Notes under the pieces: generated by a model | What the model saw: the letters and a program-made list of their open reading frames with translations, nothing else | What the model was told of the DNA's origin: nothing | Databases searched by the model: none | Shown: piece after piece, positions 21,969-31,754 of the stretch | How positions within the stretch are numbered: the first letter of the stretch is position 1 | How the letters are laid out: each line of letters begins with the position of its first letter | Origin: a virus | Length of the DNA: 31,754 nt | Virus record (IMG/VR): IMGVR_UViG_3300038618_000047 | Coordinates: 1-31,754 of that record | Strand: one strand, 5' to 3' | Program-made: the position numbers and the translations under genes

Positions 21969-24900
21969 TACCTCTTAAATCTCTTATTATAGGTGGATAA
22001 GCAGAGTTTGTTCCTTCCATAACTATTTTAATTTGAAAAGTATTAAATTCTGTTAAGCCACTTGCACTATATTTGTATTCGTTATACGTTTCATCATTTT
22101 CTGCTGGTGTGACAGTTATGTCTTCTTCTCCAGCTGTGTTGAACGGTGTCCAGCCTATGTCTGAAATATTTCTAGATTCTTCCGAAGATGATAATCTGAA
22201 ATATAATTTAACATTTGAAGTTGATCTTACATTTTGTGTTAATCTAACATCTAAAGCAGTTGATAAGTTTTCTAGTACAACCGGTTTAGTTATATAAGCA
22301 GCCGCTGATGATGTTCCTGAACTTTCTATATCTGAAATATAATTAGGTGTATTACTTGTAGTTGCTTTATTAATTCTGTTTTGAACTACATATGCACTAA
22401 CTCTTTGCACGTCTAATACAGGAGAAAGTTTAGTATTTGTAGTTGTAAATGTTAAGTTAACAAATAAAGATTTACTACCTGCCATCTTATTTGTTTCATT
22501 GATTGTACTAGCGACCATTTGAGGAGCTGTAAAGTAAATATTGTCATTTGAAATTGTAGCAACTGGACTATCAGCTGACGTTAAACTAAATTCTGTTTCT
22601 GTGCCATGTACTGATCTACCTGTAGTAGGTCTCATATCATAAGAGATATTTGTACCTGGAACATTTACTGTTTGTAGATTTAAGTTTAGTACATCGTACA
22701 ATCTATTCTGGGTTGCTGTTATAACGTCACCACCTATATCTCCAGTAGCATTTGCCGTTCCTGTAGTAGTTATATCATAACTATCTAAAGTTACGTTAGA
22801 AATACTTGTATATGTTCCATTAATAAGATTATGAGCAATACCATTGTAGGTACCTGATGGAACTCCAGCAATTGTGACATTGTTTGATGTACCATGCATA
22901 CCGTGGTTGGGATGCGAAACTCTAATTACACCTGAACTGTTTGTTGTTCTTAATGCATTATTTTTTAATGTTCTAACAGGTAAATCATCATTACATAAAG
23001 TAACTGTACCTGTAACATTTTCAAATTCTGCTCTTTTAATTTTAAATTTAATATCTTCGTTTTGTTCAGCTGTCCATGTAGAACCGTTTTGTGATTTAAA
23101 CATAACACCAGCATATGGTTGTTGAGAAATTGTTCTATCTGATCCTATTACCTTTTCACCTAATCTTCCAACATAACAGTTGTAAGCATTACAGTTAGAC
23201 AACACAACAAAACAATATTCTGTTTTTTCTTGTAAGTAAATTGGTGAATCAAAAGTAAATGTAGTAGCCGTTGTTGCGTCTGTACTTGTTGACACTGCAC
23301 TTGGATTTAAAGTTTTTTCAGAAAAAGGAACTATTCTTTTTCCTGGATAACCATTTACTACTTCTCTAATTTGTATTGTTACTGGAATATTGTCATCTTT
23401 TGAACTAAAGAATAAGTCCATTGAAGTTAAGAATACACCACCAACATCATCTATCATAAATGTTTGTGCTAATGGATCTGTCCAACCTATTGTAGTATCT
23501 ACATTTCTTGTACTTGTTCTATTTCCTAAACTAACTGATTCAACTGTACTTTCTCTTAATGTCAAAGGCTCTCTTGTAGAAATAATTGTTTCTTGTATTG
23601 TTTGTAAAGCACCTTTGGCTAAGTAGTCTGCTTCTCCTGAAGTTTCAACTGCTGTACTTAATACATTTGTTGATGAAGAAGTTAATCTGAATACTCTTGT
23701 ACCTGTTCTCCATCTAGGATTAGAATTATTTTTTGAGTCAGGAATTGCAAAAGTACCTGATACAGCACCGTTAATATCTGTAACTAAATTTCCACCTAAT
23801 GAACCACCTGTTGGTGTAATATAGCTTGATATGTCAATATTATCAAAGAAAGGATAAACTCTTGTTTCAGGTTTCATTCTTGTAGCACTAAATGTTAATG
23901 TTCTACTTCTTAAAAAAGGAACAATACCAACACTAACAACTCTGTCGCCTATTGAATTTCTTATTACTTGTGGTACTATTCTTGTTCTAATACCTGTTCT
24001 AGTGTTAGACATTTGACCAGATAAAGTTTCTTGTGTTCTTTGTACAATTCTTCTACCCTCTCTATGTTGTCCTAAAACTCTTGAACTTGTTACTGTTGGT
24101 GTTCCTGACCAATGTTCTTGCCATTCATTCCATATAGTACCTATCTCTACACTTGAAAGATTAGGATTTCCTAAATTTTGTACTAACGTGTCAAAGCCAC
24201 CTGTTCTATTAACAACTAATTCAGGTGCTCTTTCTGTTTCTTTCCATTCGTCTGACGGAGGTGTTAACGCAATAGAACCAGTCCAACTAAAAATGTCAAA
24301 TGGGTTTACGTTAACAAATTTACTAGCAAATGGTTGATCAATTAAAGTTGTTTCACTATAAGGTAATGTAATTAAATCTCCTGTTTTTGCATACTTGGCA
24401 TCCGTTCTATCAGCCGAAGTAATCGTAGTTCCGTCATTATCACTTTCAATCAATTGTACGGCATCCTCATTAAACATAGGTCTAACTTCACCTCTTGCCA
24501 TATCCATTGATACTTTGTAGTCTAAATTTCTTACATCACCTATACTATGTCCTGTAAAATTGTCTACTATAAAGCCATTTTTAAATCTGTCAAATCCTTG
24601 AGCGTCTTGTGTTTGCAAGTTTTGAGCTTGCATTTCCAATAAAGAAAGTTGAGTATAGTATTCAATGTTTTCAATTCTATTTTCTAATCTACCAATATCT
24701 CTCATAGTGTAACGTTTGTTATCAACTTTTGTAATTGTAATATCTGCTGTGTCAAGTGTGTATGCTGGTATATCTAATGTGTATAAATGCATTGCACCAT
24801 CTAAATTTTTTGGAGATAGAGGTACTAATGCACTTGATCCTTCAGATATTTTAAATTTACCATCTTTATCTATAAACACCTTGTCTATTCTTGGCAAATA

Positions 24901-27900
24901 GTATTCTAAATCTGAAGTTATATCAGTACCAAATTTAACAACATCAACTGTTGAAGCACCAGCACCGTTATAGTATCTATCAACTTCTCCTTTATTAATA
25001 CTTGAAGCGTCATCTACTCTAGGTCTAAAATCTAAACTGTCTCTTAATTCATAAACTTCACCTGTTGTATCGGAAGTATGAGAAGGAATATCTGCATAGT
25101 CAACAACTCCTGAATAACTATCAACAGTGAAAACATCTCCTGAACCATGAGAAAAATAATCAAAGTCAATTTTAATTGAACCCGTTGGTACTATAGAACC
25201 ATCGTTTAATGTTATTCTACCTATATCATAGAAGTTATCTCTTTGTCCGTTGTCTAAAGTAAATCTATCTGTAATATCAATTTCTCCTGAATTTGAATAA
25301 GTACCAAAAGCAGTTGCCATTTTAACAGAATTTAATTTGTAAATATCAGCTTTAGTTAATCTTATACCACCTTGTTTTGTAATATCTGCTAATGTAGTGT
25401 AGTGTTTTAATTCATTTTGTACTAAAACTTTTGATTTTTCTTCTACAACAGCTCTATTAACTGTTGCTAAAATTTTAATTTTATGTCCTGCATAATTAAC
25501 ACCAAAGTCTAATAATAAAGATTTTCCTGTTGGAGAACCACTTAATGTAAATATAGGGTTTCCTTCGTGGTTGTTTCCTTGTAAAGATAAAAAATCTCCT
25601 ACTGCACCTGATCCACCAGAACCAGTTGACATAATTGAAACTGAAAAATCTGAATCTAATAAAGAAGCAAATGTCTCGTCTGTTCCTGCTGAAATAGTTT
25701 CGTCACCGTTTCCAGTTAATGTTTTTACAAAATGTCTTCTAACTTTAAAACTTGTATCACTAGCACCAGAGTTTGAAGCTGTTTTTAATGTTTTAACTGT
25801 TTCATATGGTAACTTAAATATAGAAATATTTTTATTTGTATCTTTAAGTGTTGATCTATTTCTAGTTGCATTTGATTTAGTTGATACGTCTGAACCACCA
25901 ATAGCTGATGATAATTCTAAAGAAGTATCTGAAACAATTGCCTCAATAATTTTTGTTATTGAAGAACCTGCGTCTGTAGTAAATGTAATTGAATCACCTA
26001 ATCTTAATTCTGTATTAAATTTAGTACCGAAACCTGTAACAGTTGTACCACTGTTTGCAATAGATAATGTACCTGTAATTTGTAAACTTTCTCCGTTTGT
26101 GCTATCTAAAATTGTATCTGCTGTGTATGTAGGAGTACCTGGCATACCAATTTGTTTTGTATATGAGAAATCGTATGAAGTGACACCTTTAAAGCCTCTA
26201 GCGTCTGCTTGAATAGTAGCAGTGTTAGATGAAATACCACCTGTTATAGTTTCTCCTGGTACAAATGTTCCTGATACATTATATAATACTACAACTGATT
26301 GATCTGCTGTACCACCACTTGTATACGTGGTAAAAGAAGAACCATCCACATCTAATTCAAAATTTGAACTAGTTGGATTTTTAACTGTATAAGTGTTACC
26401 ATTTAATTCTGTCATGCCACCAACACTGTTGATTGTCACTTGTTGACCGTCTTGTAAAGTGTTTGTAGCAGTAATAACTACAGGATTAGCCGCTGTTGCA
26501 CCTGTAATTGAATATTGATTGCTTGTTGATAATTGATCAACAGTACCTTTGGCACCTGAAGTACCACCTGTAATTTCTTCTCCGTTTGTAAATGCTTGAT
26601 TTTTTGCAACGTTAATATGAGTAAACATAACAACATCAAATAGGTAATGTCTGAATACGTTTGATGTTGCACTTGAACTAGCATAATTACCACTAACAGC
26701 ATTACCTGAAACATACTGAAATCCTTTAGATTTAGCGTGGCCTACTGATTTTATATTTGAACCTGATCCTGCATTTTCTGTTCCTCTTACAGCTGTTCCT
26801 TCTTTGTATAAATTTACTTCCTTAAAAGCTGCAACAGGTCCAGATGATACAAATCCTATGTCTGGAGAACCGTAAACATTATTTACGTTTACAAAGTTAC
26901 CTACATCAAATCTAGTAGTAGAATTATTTTGTGTATCAAATGATCTTGCTTTATTTACATCAACAAAAGTAGTACCTAAAGTTTCTATTTCATAACCTTT
27001 TACATATGCTTTACCTGATTCCATACCAGCAGCAATTTTACTTTCTGATCCACCATCGCTTGAAGTGTAGATACCTCTATTAGTACCTGAAATTAAATGT
27101 TCTCTTAAATCTATATCAAAGTCTTTTACTACATAATCACCAGATTCATCAAATGTTCTTCTTGCTAAAGTATCTTCTAATACTGCATATTCGGTTGTTC
27201 TAACTTGGTTTTGAATAATACCATTTTTTAATCTTAGCAACTCTACAAAGTTTGCGTCATCTGTAGCAGCTAATGATTTTTTAGTTAATGTTAAATCTAT
27301 TTTAAATCTATGAGCACCTGGAGCATTTGTGTTTGAAACTCCTTGAGCATTATCATTTAAAGTTAGGTCATCGTTTTGAGTTACGAAACTTTCTGTTACT
27401 GTTAAACCTACTCTGTAAGATGGTGTGTTTGTATACTTGTCTAGTATTAAATTTTGATCACTTACCTTAACATGATAACCATTTATATAGTAAACACCTT
27501 CTTTAACTAAAGCTGCACTACCTGTTGCTGTAGAAGATACTACTGCTGAAACTGTTGTTGATGTAGATTGTAAAGTAGTATTTACTGAAATTGTTTCTGC
27601 TGAAAAAGCAGTTGATGTATTATTAGTACCTGAATTTAAATATTTTACAAATAAAGTATTGGGGTCAGTACCATCTGTTGCTACAACATTAACAACTCTT
27701 GCTTTTACACCTGAAGAAGCGCCTGTTAATGTTAAACCAATAAAATCGTTTAATGTAACACCTACAGAAGCTGAGTCTGTAAACGAAGTTAATTTTACTG
27801 CATAGTAATTTAAGTCATAACTGATATCGCCAGGTATAACCATAGCGCCTTGTTCAAAGATGTGATCTGATAATCTTTCAATCTGATTTTGTAAAATAGA

Positions 27901-28026
27901 TTGTGATTGTGTTAACTCTCTACCTTGTACTGCAAAAGCAGGTCTAAAAAGAACTCTATGAAACTTCTTTGTTTCATTAAAGTCATCGTAGTAAGGCGAA
28001 AGATTAAAGTCTGTTGGACTTGGCAT
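21952..28026 (-). CDS. Giant DUF4815-type virion structural protein
   Basis: This protein is 2024 aa. Its N-terminus (SPYYDDFNETKKFHRVLFRP, then RELTQSQSILQNQIERLSDH) is the DUF4815 signature found in large tail or baseplate proteins of marine T4-like phages. Around residues 505-570 there is an E1_FCCH-like beta domain (AANPVVITATNTLQDGQ, MTELNGNTYTV). A weaker similar unit sits near residue 1680. NVSGTFVPGETITGG-type motifs recur and also appear in the partial gene at the right edge. It probably forms part of the baseplate periphery or fibre attachment. AGGGAG lies at good spacing before the ATG, 11 nt after the gp8 gene stop, so it is probably co-transcribed with it. Confidence 0.88.
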   Translation of the reverse strand: MPSPTDFNLSPYYDDFNETKKFHRVLFRPAFAVQGRELTQSQSILQNQIERLSDHIFEQGAMVIPGDISYDLNYYAVKLTSFTDSASVGVTLNDFIGLTLTGASSGVKARVVNVVATDGTDPNTLFVKYLNSGTNNTSTAFSAETISVNTTLQSTSTTVSAVVSSTATGSAALVKEGVYYINGYHVKVSDQNLILDKYTNTPSYRVGLTVTESFVTQNDDLTLNDNAQGVSNTNAPGAHRFKIDLTLTKKSLAATDDANFVELLRLKNGIIQNQVRTTEYAVLEDTLARRTFDESGDYVVKDFDIDLREHLISGTNRGIYTSSDGGSESKIAAGMESGKAYVKGYEIETLGTTFVDVNKARSFDTQNNSTTRFDVGNFVNVNNVYGSPDIGFVSSGPVAAFKEVNLYKEGTAVRGTENAGSGSNIKSVGHAKSKGFQYVSGNAVSGNYASSSATSNVFRHYLFDVVMFTHINVAKNQAFTNGEEITGGTSGAKGTVDQLSTSNQYSITGATAANPVVITATNTLQDGQQVTINSVGGMTELNGNTYTVKNPTSSNFELDVDGSSFTTYTSGGTADQSVVVLYNVSGTFVPGETITGGISSNTATIQADARGFKGVTSYDFSYTKQIGMPGTPTYTADTILDSTNGESLQITGTLSIANSGTTVTGFGTKFNTELRLGDSITFTTDAGSSITKIIEAIVSDTSLELSSAIGGSDVSTKSNATRNRSTLKDTNKNISIFKLPYETVKTLKTASNSGASDTSFKVRRHFVKTLTGNGDETISAGTDETFASLLDSDFSVSIMSTGSGGSGAVGDFLSLQGNNHEGNPIFTLSGSPTGKSLLLDFGVNYAGHKIKILATVNRAVVEEKSKVLVQNELKHYTTLADITKQGGIRLTKADIYKLNSVKMATAFGTYSNSGEIDITDRFTLDNGQRDNFYDIGRITLNDGSIVPTGSIKIDFDYFSHGSGDVFTVDSYSGVVDYADIPSHTSDTTGEVYELRDSLDFRPRVDDASSINKGEVDRYYNGAGASTVDVVKFGTDITSDLEYYLPRIDKVFIDKDGKFKISEGSSALVPLSPKNLDGAMHLYTLDIPAYTLDTADITITKVDNKRYTMRDIGRLENRIENIEYYTQLSLLEMQAQNLQTQDAQGFDRFKNGFIVDNFTGHSIGDVRNLDYKVSMDMARGEVRPMFNEDAVQLIESDNDGTTITSADRTDAKYAKTGDLITLPYSETTLIDQPFASKFVNVNPFDIFSWTGSIALTPPSDEWKETERAPELVVNRTGGFDTLVQNLGNPNLSSVEIGTIWNEWQEHWSGTPTVTSSRVLGQHREGRRIVQRTQETLSGQMSNTRTGIRTRIVPQVIRNSIGDRVVSVGIVPFLRSRTLTFSATRMKPETRVYPFFDNIDISSYITPTGGSLGGNLVTDINGAVSGTFAIPDSKNNSNPRWRTGTRVFRLTSSSTNVLSTAVETSGEADYLAKGALQTIQETIISTREPLTLRESTVESVSLGNRTSTRNVDTTIGWTDPLAQTFMIDDVGGVFLTSMDLFFSSKDDNIPVTIQIREVVNGYPGKRIVPFSEKTLNPSAVSTSTDATTATTFTFDSPIYLQEKTEYCFVVLSNCNAYNCYVGRLGEKVIGSDRTISQQPYAGVMFKSQNGSTWTAEQNEDIKFKIKRAEFENVTGTVTLCNDDLPVRTLKNNALRTTNSSGVIRVSHPNHGMHGTSNNVTIAGVPSGTYNGIAHNLINGTYTSISNVTLDSYDITTTGTANATGDIGGDVITATQNRLYDVLNLNLQTVNVPGTNISYDMRPTTGRSVHGTETEFSLTSADSPVATISNDNIYFTAPQMVASTINETNKMAGSKSLFVNLTFTTTNTKLSPVLDVQRVSAYVVQNRINKATTSNTPNYISDIESSGTSSAAAYITKPVVLENLSTALDVRLTQNVRSTSNVKLYFRLSSSEESRNISDIGWTPFNTAGEEDITVTPAENDETYNEYKYSASGLTEFNTFQIKIVMEGTNSAYPPIIRDLRGIALAV

Positions 28027-28037
28027 AATATCTCCCT

Positions 28038-29507
28038 TTAAAACTCAATAACTAGTTTAATATTTTCTGTTTGGTCTGTTGCTCTTTGAATAGGTGCTCT
28101 GTTTTCTATGTACAATACATCGCCAGAGTCATGATCTATTTCAGAAGCAGAATACCCACTTGAAAATACAACATTGTTAACTGTTGCCGAAACGCTTGTG
28201 TCTGGCGTTCCTGTTGCTGAAGACGATTGACCAGTAATTACATGAGTACTAGAAATAGCTGTCAAGTTACCGTTAGCGTCAACGCCGGCGTCATTATGTC
28301 TTGATTGAATGTAATATAAAATTCTGTTTGTTGCGTCCCACTCTACTACTTTAGCAACAGCGCCTGTAGTTGCTTGATTAATTTCTTCATCAACTGTAAA
28401 TGTGCCTGGTGTAGGAGAAGCTGCTAGTCTTACTGCTTTAGTACCTCTTAAAGTTGAAGCACTTGCAGCTGAACCTGAAGCTTTTGGATCTCTGATTAAA
28501 CAAATTTTTCTAAAGTCGTTACCAGCATGGAAATCTCCAGAGTTTGCTGATTCTGTTCCTTCTAAATTTATATTTAACATTACAAAAAAACCACCTAATT
28601 CTTGTACTGCATTAAAACCGTGACCACCTTTTGGAGATATAATCACATCTAATTCTGCACCTGTTAAGTTTGTTGCCCCAGCAGATACTATTTCTGCATT
28701 TGAAACTGTACCAAAAGTATAACCTGATCCTACGTTAGTCATAGTTACCTCTGTAATAATACCACCTGCAACTACAACATTAGCTGTTGCACTTGATCCA
28801 TCACCTTTAATTGTTACTGAATGTGTTCCGTTTGTTCCACCTGAACCTGCTGATTTAATTTTTATACAATCAATTGAACCGTCTATAGCGGCTGAACTAA
28901 CAGTTGAGTTGGTTGAAACTGCCATAAAGTCAGTTGATAAAAAATTTGATTGTTGAGAGGCTGACATAGTGTACATGTATTTCCATTTGTAACCATCAGC
29001 AGTTGTTATAATAGCATTACCTGTTCCTGTTGGTTCTATTGTTGAAGCAGTATTATCGTCATTGTCAATACATTTGTAAACATTTCTATCACTTGTTAAT
29101 ACATAAAAATTAGCGTCATGTAAAGTTGTTGCACCACCATTAGCTGTATTTTTTGTAGAAGTACTACCTGTAGTATATTCTCCATAATCGTGTCTATAAA
29201 TATCGTAAGTTGTTCCTGTTGCCCAATTTCTTCTTGGTACTGCAAAACTAACATCTGAACTTGTAATTTTTTTAGCAGCTAATAAGTCATCAAAAGCAGA
29301 AAATTCTGTAACTACAGTATCACTTGGTGTTACTGGATTTGCGTCTGTTCCTTCGTAATCTGTTCGGCCATCACCTCTTGTAGATGTACCATAAGCTTGT
29401 GGTCTTGCTAGACCTAGATAGTAAATATTTGGAGAAGCTTCTGTGAAAGATTCGTGAAACTGCTCACTATTATTAATTCTGAATTTATTTGTTATTATCG
29501 CTGGCAT
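28038..29507 (-). CDS. 8: Baseplate wedge protein, T4 gp8 homologue
   Basis: In this 489-aa protein, T4 gp8 features are recognisable: an early AVPRRNW (T4: IPRRDW), NVYKCIDN with an IEPTGTG segment, DGYKWKYMYT (T4: DGYVWEYLF), and the C-terminus GDVLYIENRAPIQRATDQTE (T4: GEMIYMENRPPIIMAMDQTE). It is about 150 residues longer than T4 gp8 (334 aa), with inserted beta-rich, Gly/Ser/Thr segments around 215-300 and 340-450. gp8 forms dimers that connect baseplate wedge parts. A TATAAATA octamer is 12 nt before the ATG. Confidence 0.9.
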   Translation of the reverse strand: MPAIITNKFRINNSEQFHESFTEASPNIYYLGLARPQAYGTSTRGDGRTDYEGTDANPVTPSDTVVTEFSAFDDLLAAKKITSSDVSFAVPRRNWATGTTYDIYRHDYGEYTTGSTSTKNTANGGATTLHDANFYVLTSDRNVYKCIDNDDNTASTIEPTGTGNAIITTADGYKWKYMYTMSASQQSNFLSTDFMAVSTNSTVSSAAIDGSIDCIKIKSAGSGGTNGTHSVTIKGDGSSATANVVVAGGIITEVTMTNVGSGYTFGTVSNAEIVSAGATNLTGAELDVIISPKGGHGFNAVQELGGFFVMLNINLEGTESANSGDFHAGNDFRKICLIRDPKASGSAASASTLRGTKAVRLAASPTPGTFTVDEEINQATTGAVAKVVEWDATNRILYYIQSRHNDAGVDANGNLTAISSTHVITGQSSSATGTPDTSVSATVNNVVFSSGYSASEIDHDSGDVLYIENRAPIQRATDQTENIKLVIEF

Positions 29508-29519
29508 AATTGTTATTCC

Positions 29520-29527
29520 TATTTATA
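29520..29527 (-). promoter_or_regulatory. Late promoter octamer for gene 8
   Basis: TATAAATA followed by GGAATAACAATT and the ATG at 29507. The predicted leader is about 7 nt and would exclude most of the GGAAT ribosome site. Confidence 0.6.
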
Positions 29528-29534
29528 ATACTTC

Positions 29535-30803
29535 CTATGATGATGTTCCATAAATTGTTTTTAATGTTGAACCACTAGAGTCTTTTATCAGTAGACTTTG
29601 AGTATTTGAAACGGCTGATAAACTGATTGATCCACCAGTAATATTGACACTATTTGCATTTTGAGTAGACATAGTACCTGTTCCTGCTTTAGCATATTGA
29701 GACCAAGTAATATTAGTAGTACCCATAGTAACCATTTCAGTTGTTTGAACAAAAGAACTATTATTATTTACTGTTCCATTCGTTATAAAAGTAAAATCAC
29801 CTGCTTGAATGTCAGCAACTTGATCATAATCTGTAGCTCTTGTTAAAACTGTTGCACTTGTTCTTACGTAAATACCGTTATGTGCTTGATTTGTTTCATC
29901 TTTAATCAAAACTCTATCTGCATTTACTAAACTGTAACCGTCTAAAGTTGACATAGCTGAACCCAATGTTAAAGTTGCTCCAACACCTAATGTTCCGTTA
30001 TCATATGTAACTGTTCCACCTGTTTCGGTAGCTAAATTTTGTGTAGTTGCAGCTGCAACTGATTCGTGTACATTTAAACCGGCAGCTGTATTATCTACAT
30101 ACTGTTTAGTAGCAACACCTAAATTTGAAACGGGATCCATTGTTACAGTAACCTCACCTGTACTATCTCCTTTTAACCAAACTGTAGTTGTTGAGCCATC
30201 ATATCCAGCAATTTCCATTTGTCTATCGCCTGTGGCTGAATCTGCTTGAGAATTACCTATAAATACGTTTCCTGATCCTGTTGTAATATTATCTCCAGCT
30301 TCAGCACCTATTAAAGTATTATTTCTTCCTGTTACTAATTTACCTGCTTCAAAACCTACGGCAACATTATCTCTTGATGTTAAGTTGGCATTTAAAGCTG
30401 ATCTTCCGATAGCAACGTTACCTCTAGCTGATGTTGCACTCGCTAATGTTGATTTACCTACAGAAATATTATCTTGACCATCTTGTAAACTAGTAGCCGA
30501 TTCATAACCTATGGCAGTGTTTCCATCTCCTGAAGTTATGGCATCCATAGCTGCTAAACCAACAGCAGTATTTGTATTAGCGTCGTTTAATGTTCCTGTT
30601 GTAGAGTGACCAATGATGATACTATTAGAAAAATTTGTACCTTCAATTTTACCAGTAATTACACCAGAAACTAAATTAGTACCGTCTCCAAAATTAGTAT
30701 AAATTTCGTTAAAGTTATCGTTGATTATATCTCCACCAGCTCTAATAGTAGAACCTGTGCCGTCATTTGGAGTTGAACCGATTGATATTGTTTGTTTTGC
30801 CAT
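29535..30803 (-). CDS. YadA-head-like phage fibre protein
   Basis: In this 422-aa protein the N-terminus carries the common fibre attachment motif (GSTPNDGTGSTIRAGGDIIN, then DNFNEIYTNFG). Residues about 75-190 are degenerate repeats of about 22-24 residues (NTAVGLAAM, NTAIGYESA, NVAIGRSAL, NVAVGFEAG, NVFIGNSQA) as in YadA-like left-handed beta-roll heads, which are trimeric. ATKQYVDNT (about 235) is another trimer-fibre motif. The C-terminus LLIKDSSGSTLKTIYG is shared with the small fibre at 21190. It is probably a trimeric receptor-binding or short fibre on the baseplate. Confidence 0.83.
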   Translation of the reverse strand: MAKQTISIGSTPNDGTGSTIRAGGDIINDNFNEIYTNFGDGTNLVSGVITGKIEGTNFSNSIIIGHSTTGTLNDANTNTAVGLAAMDAITSGDGNTAIGYESATSLQDGQDNISVGKSTLASATSARGNVAIGRSALNANLTSRDNVAVGFEAGKLVTGRNNTLIGAEAGDNITTGSGNVFIGNSQADSATGDRQMEIAGYDGSTTTVWLKGDSTGEVTVTMDPVSNLGVATKQYVDNTAAGLNVHESVAAATTQNLATETGGTVTYDNGTLGVGATLTLGSAMSTLDGYSLVNADRVLIKDETNQAHNGIYVRTSATVLTRATDYDQVADIQAGDFTFITNGTVNNNSSFVQTTEMVTMGTTNITWSQYAKAGTGTMSTQNANSVNITGGSISLSAVSNTQSLLIKDSSGSTLKTIYGTSS

Positions 30804-30812
30804 TTCTATCTC

Positions 30813-30832
30813 TATTTATAGTTATATTTATA
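30813..30832 (-). promoter_or_regulatory. Tandem late promoter octamers before the YadA-like fibre
   Basis: Two TATAAATA copies lie at 30813-30820 and 30825-30832, 12 nt apart. The distal copy overlaps the stop codon of the upstream structural gene and gives a leader of about 16 nt with GAGATAG. The proximal copy gives only about 4 nt. Confidence 0.6.
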
Positions 30833-31754
30833 CGTTTGTTTGATCAAATTTTTCATTTGTGCTATCAAATTTATTGGTAGTACCACTAAACGATTCTTCT
30901 CCTGGGAATGTAATATCTGCTGGAAAAGTAAAGTTAGTTTTAATTCTTCTACCAGCATTTTTATCAGTACCGGCTATCATTTCTAGTAAAGCAGGTTTGC
31001 CATCTAAACTTGTTCTAGTACCAGTTACTTTTAAATCACTCAAAACTGCAAAAGTGATACCACTTGTTCCGTTTATACCAGCTGCTCTATTAACTGTAAC
31101 ACCATATGCTGTATTAGCATATTTGTTTATTGAACCAAAACTTGGACCACAATATGCAAATCCTTGAGCTACATTTACGTTTGTAGCAACTGTTGCTCCT
31201 AGATATGTTTCTCTTAATCTTAAATTTAATTTGATACCAATAGCTTCTCGTCTTAAAGTTACAGCTCTTGTATTGGTGCCATAAAAAGAAACGTCTTGTT
31301 GAGGATTTGATCTTAAAGTTGAACTATCATCTATTGTTCCCAATTTTCTACCAAACATAGAACTAAACAACAAACTCAACATTTGTTTTATAGGCGTTCC
31401 GTCTACACCTGTATTAACAGCCTGCGCTATTCTATTTTTTAAATCTAATCTACTTTCTAAATTAACTTGTCCTGTAAAATAAAAACCTGAAGTATGCATT
31501 GTTTTTTTAAATGCGTCTCTCCATGAATTAATTGAGTTACCTACTTTTAATACATAAGAAAAATCTTGATAATATAAACTATCTTGTATTTTCATTGTAG
31601 TTTCTGAAATATGACCTTTTTCATTTAAGAATTTTCCGTCTGTGTCTACTACAGCAGTTACATCTAAACTTATTGAAGCTACATCTATATTTTTAAGCAC
31701 TGCACTAGCTGATACAGATGTTATTGTTTCGTTTGCTTGAAAGGTTCCTGAAAC
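30828..31754 (-). CDS. Large virion (baseplate/tail) protein, N-terminal part outside window
   Basis: The frame is open to the right edge (309 codons visible). The GTG at 31700 is internal, since VSGTFQANETITSVSASAV continues upstream in the same frame. The visible part contains GKFLNEKGHISE, KIQDSLYYQDFSYVLKVGNS and INSWRDAFKKTMHTSGFYF, a C-terminal signature seen in large structural proteins next to gp8 in marine T4-like phages. By gene order it could correspond to the gp7 position, but this is inference. The end is rich in Phe, Thr and Asn (TNKFDSTNEKFDQTNV). Confidence 0.75.
   Translation of the reverse strand, partial: VSGTFQANETITSVSASAVLKNIDVASISLDVTAVVDTDGKFLNEKGHISETTMKIQDSLYYQDFSYVLKVGNSINSWRDAFKKTMHTSGFYFTGQVNLESRLDLKNRIAQAVNTGVDGTPIKQMLSLLFSSMFGRKLGTIDDSSTLRSNPQQDVSFYGTNTRAVTLRREAIGIKLNLRLRETYLGATVATNVNVAQGFAYCGPSFGSINKYANTAYGVTVNRAAGINGTSGITFAVLSDLKVTGTRTSLDGKPALLEMIAGTDKNAGRRIKTNFTFPADITFPGEESFSGTTNKFDSTNEKFDQTNV

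Noticed and set aside
25571-26212. 213-aa plus-strand ORF inside the giant structural gene
   Set aside because: It is antisense to a convincing 2024-aa frame, has no promoter or ribosome site, and its composition mirrors the codons of the sense strand.
30828-31700. Complete 290-aa gene starting at GTG 31700
   Set aside because: The frame stays open to the window edge with clearly related sequence (VSGTFQANETIT), so this is the tail end of a larger gene.

Overview
The window is a piece of an AT-rich, T4-like (contractile-tailed) marine phage genome, or a very close relative seen in marine metagenomes. The evidence is a baseplate wedge protein whose C-terminus matches T4 gp8, a giant DUF4815-type virion protein, collagen-like and YadA-like fibres, and T4-type late promoter octamers (TATAAATA) just upstream of the structural genes. 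There is no rRNA, tRNA, integrase, transposase or CRISPR. The overall look (AT-rich, tightly overlapping genes, nitroreductase, carbamoyltransferase, DUF59) resembles Pelagibacter/cyanobacterial myophages, but the host cannot be fixed from this sequence.

Layout. (1) 1-1435, minus strand: a collagen-like fibre gene that runs off the left edge. (2) 1436-1543: a divergent promoter region. (3) 1544-4947, plus strand: two large two-domain sugar enzymes (GT4+GT2 and GT2+methyltransferase). (4) 4944-5285, minus: a small BppU-like structural protein. (5) 5300-7066, plus: a sigma70-type promoter, a cobalamin riboswitch and a BtuB-like TonB-dependent outer-membrane receptor. (6) 7063-8986, minus: a B12-binding-type radical SAM protein, a 2-oxoglutarate oxygenase-like protein and a DUF465-like small protein. 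(7) 9038-19926, plus: a consensus sigma70 promoter and an operon-like run of 14 genes. These are glycosyltransferases, three radical SAM proteins (two with the C-terminal SPASM-like part on a separate overlapping ORF), a DegT aminotransferase, a DUF59/SufT-like Fe-S factor, a NodU-type carbamoyltransferase, a methyltransferase and a nitroreductase. (8) 19898-21155, minus: an unknown protein and an NAD-dependent sugar epimerase. (9) 21190-31754, minus: virion genes (fibre, small protein, 2024-aa DUF4815 protein, gp8, YadA-like fibre, and a large structural protein cut by the right edge).

The standout is the B12 module. The leader at 5352-5455 has the full architecture of a class II cobalamin riboswitch, with the Shine-Dalgarno sequence held in the kissing-loop hairpin. 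From memory it is almost identical to the crystallised env8 hydroxocobalamin riboswitch, an RNA known only from marine metagenomic DNA. Directly behind it is a BtuB-like receptor. A phage thus appears to carry a B12-sensing switch controlling a B12 uptake receptor, with a B12-type radical SAM gene convergent to it. The second notable system is the radical SAM / Fe-S / sugar cassette at 9-21 kb, which looks like a dedicated pathway for building and transferring an unusual modification, perhaps onto fibres or host surface glycans.
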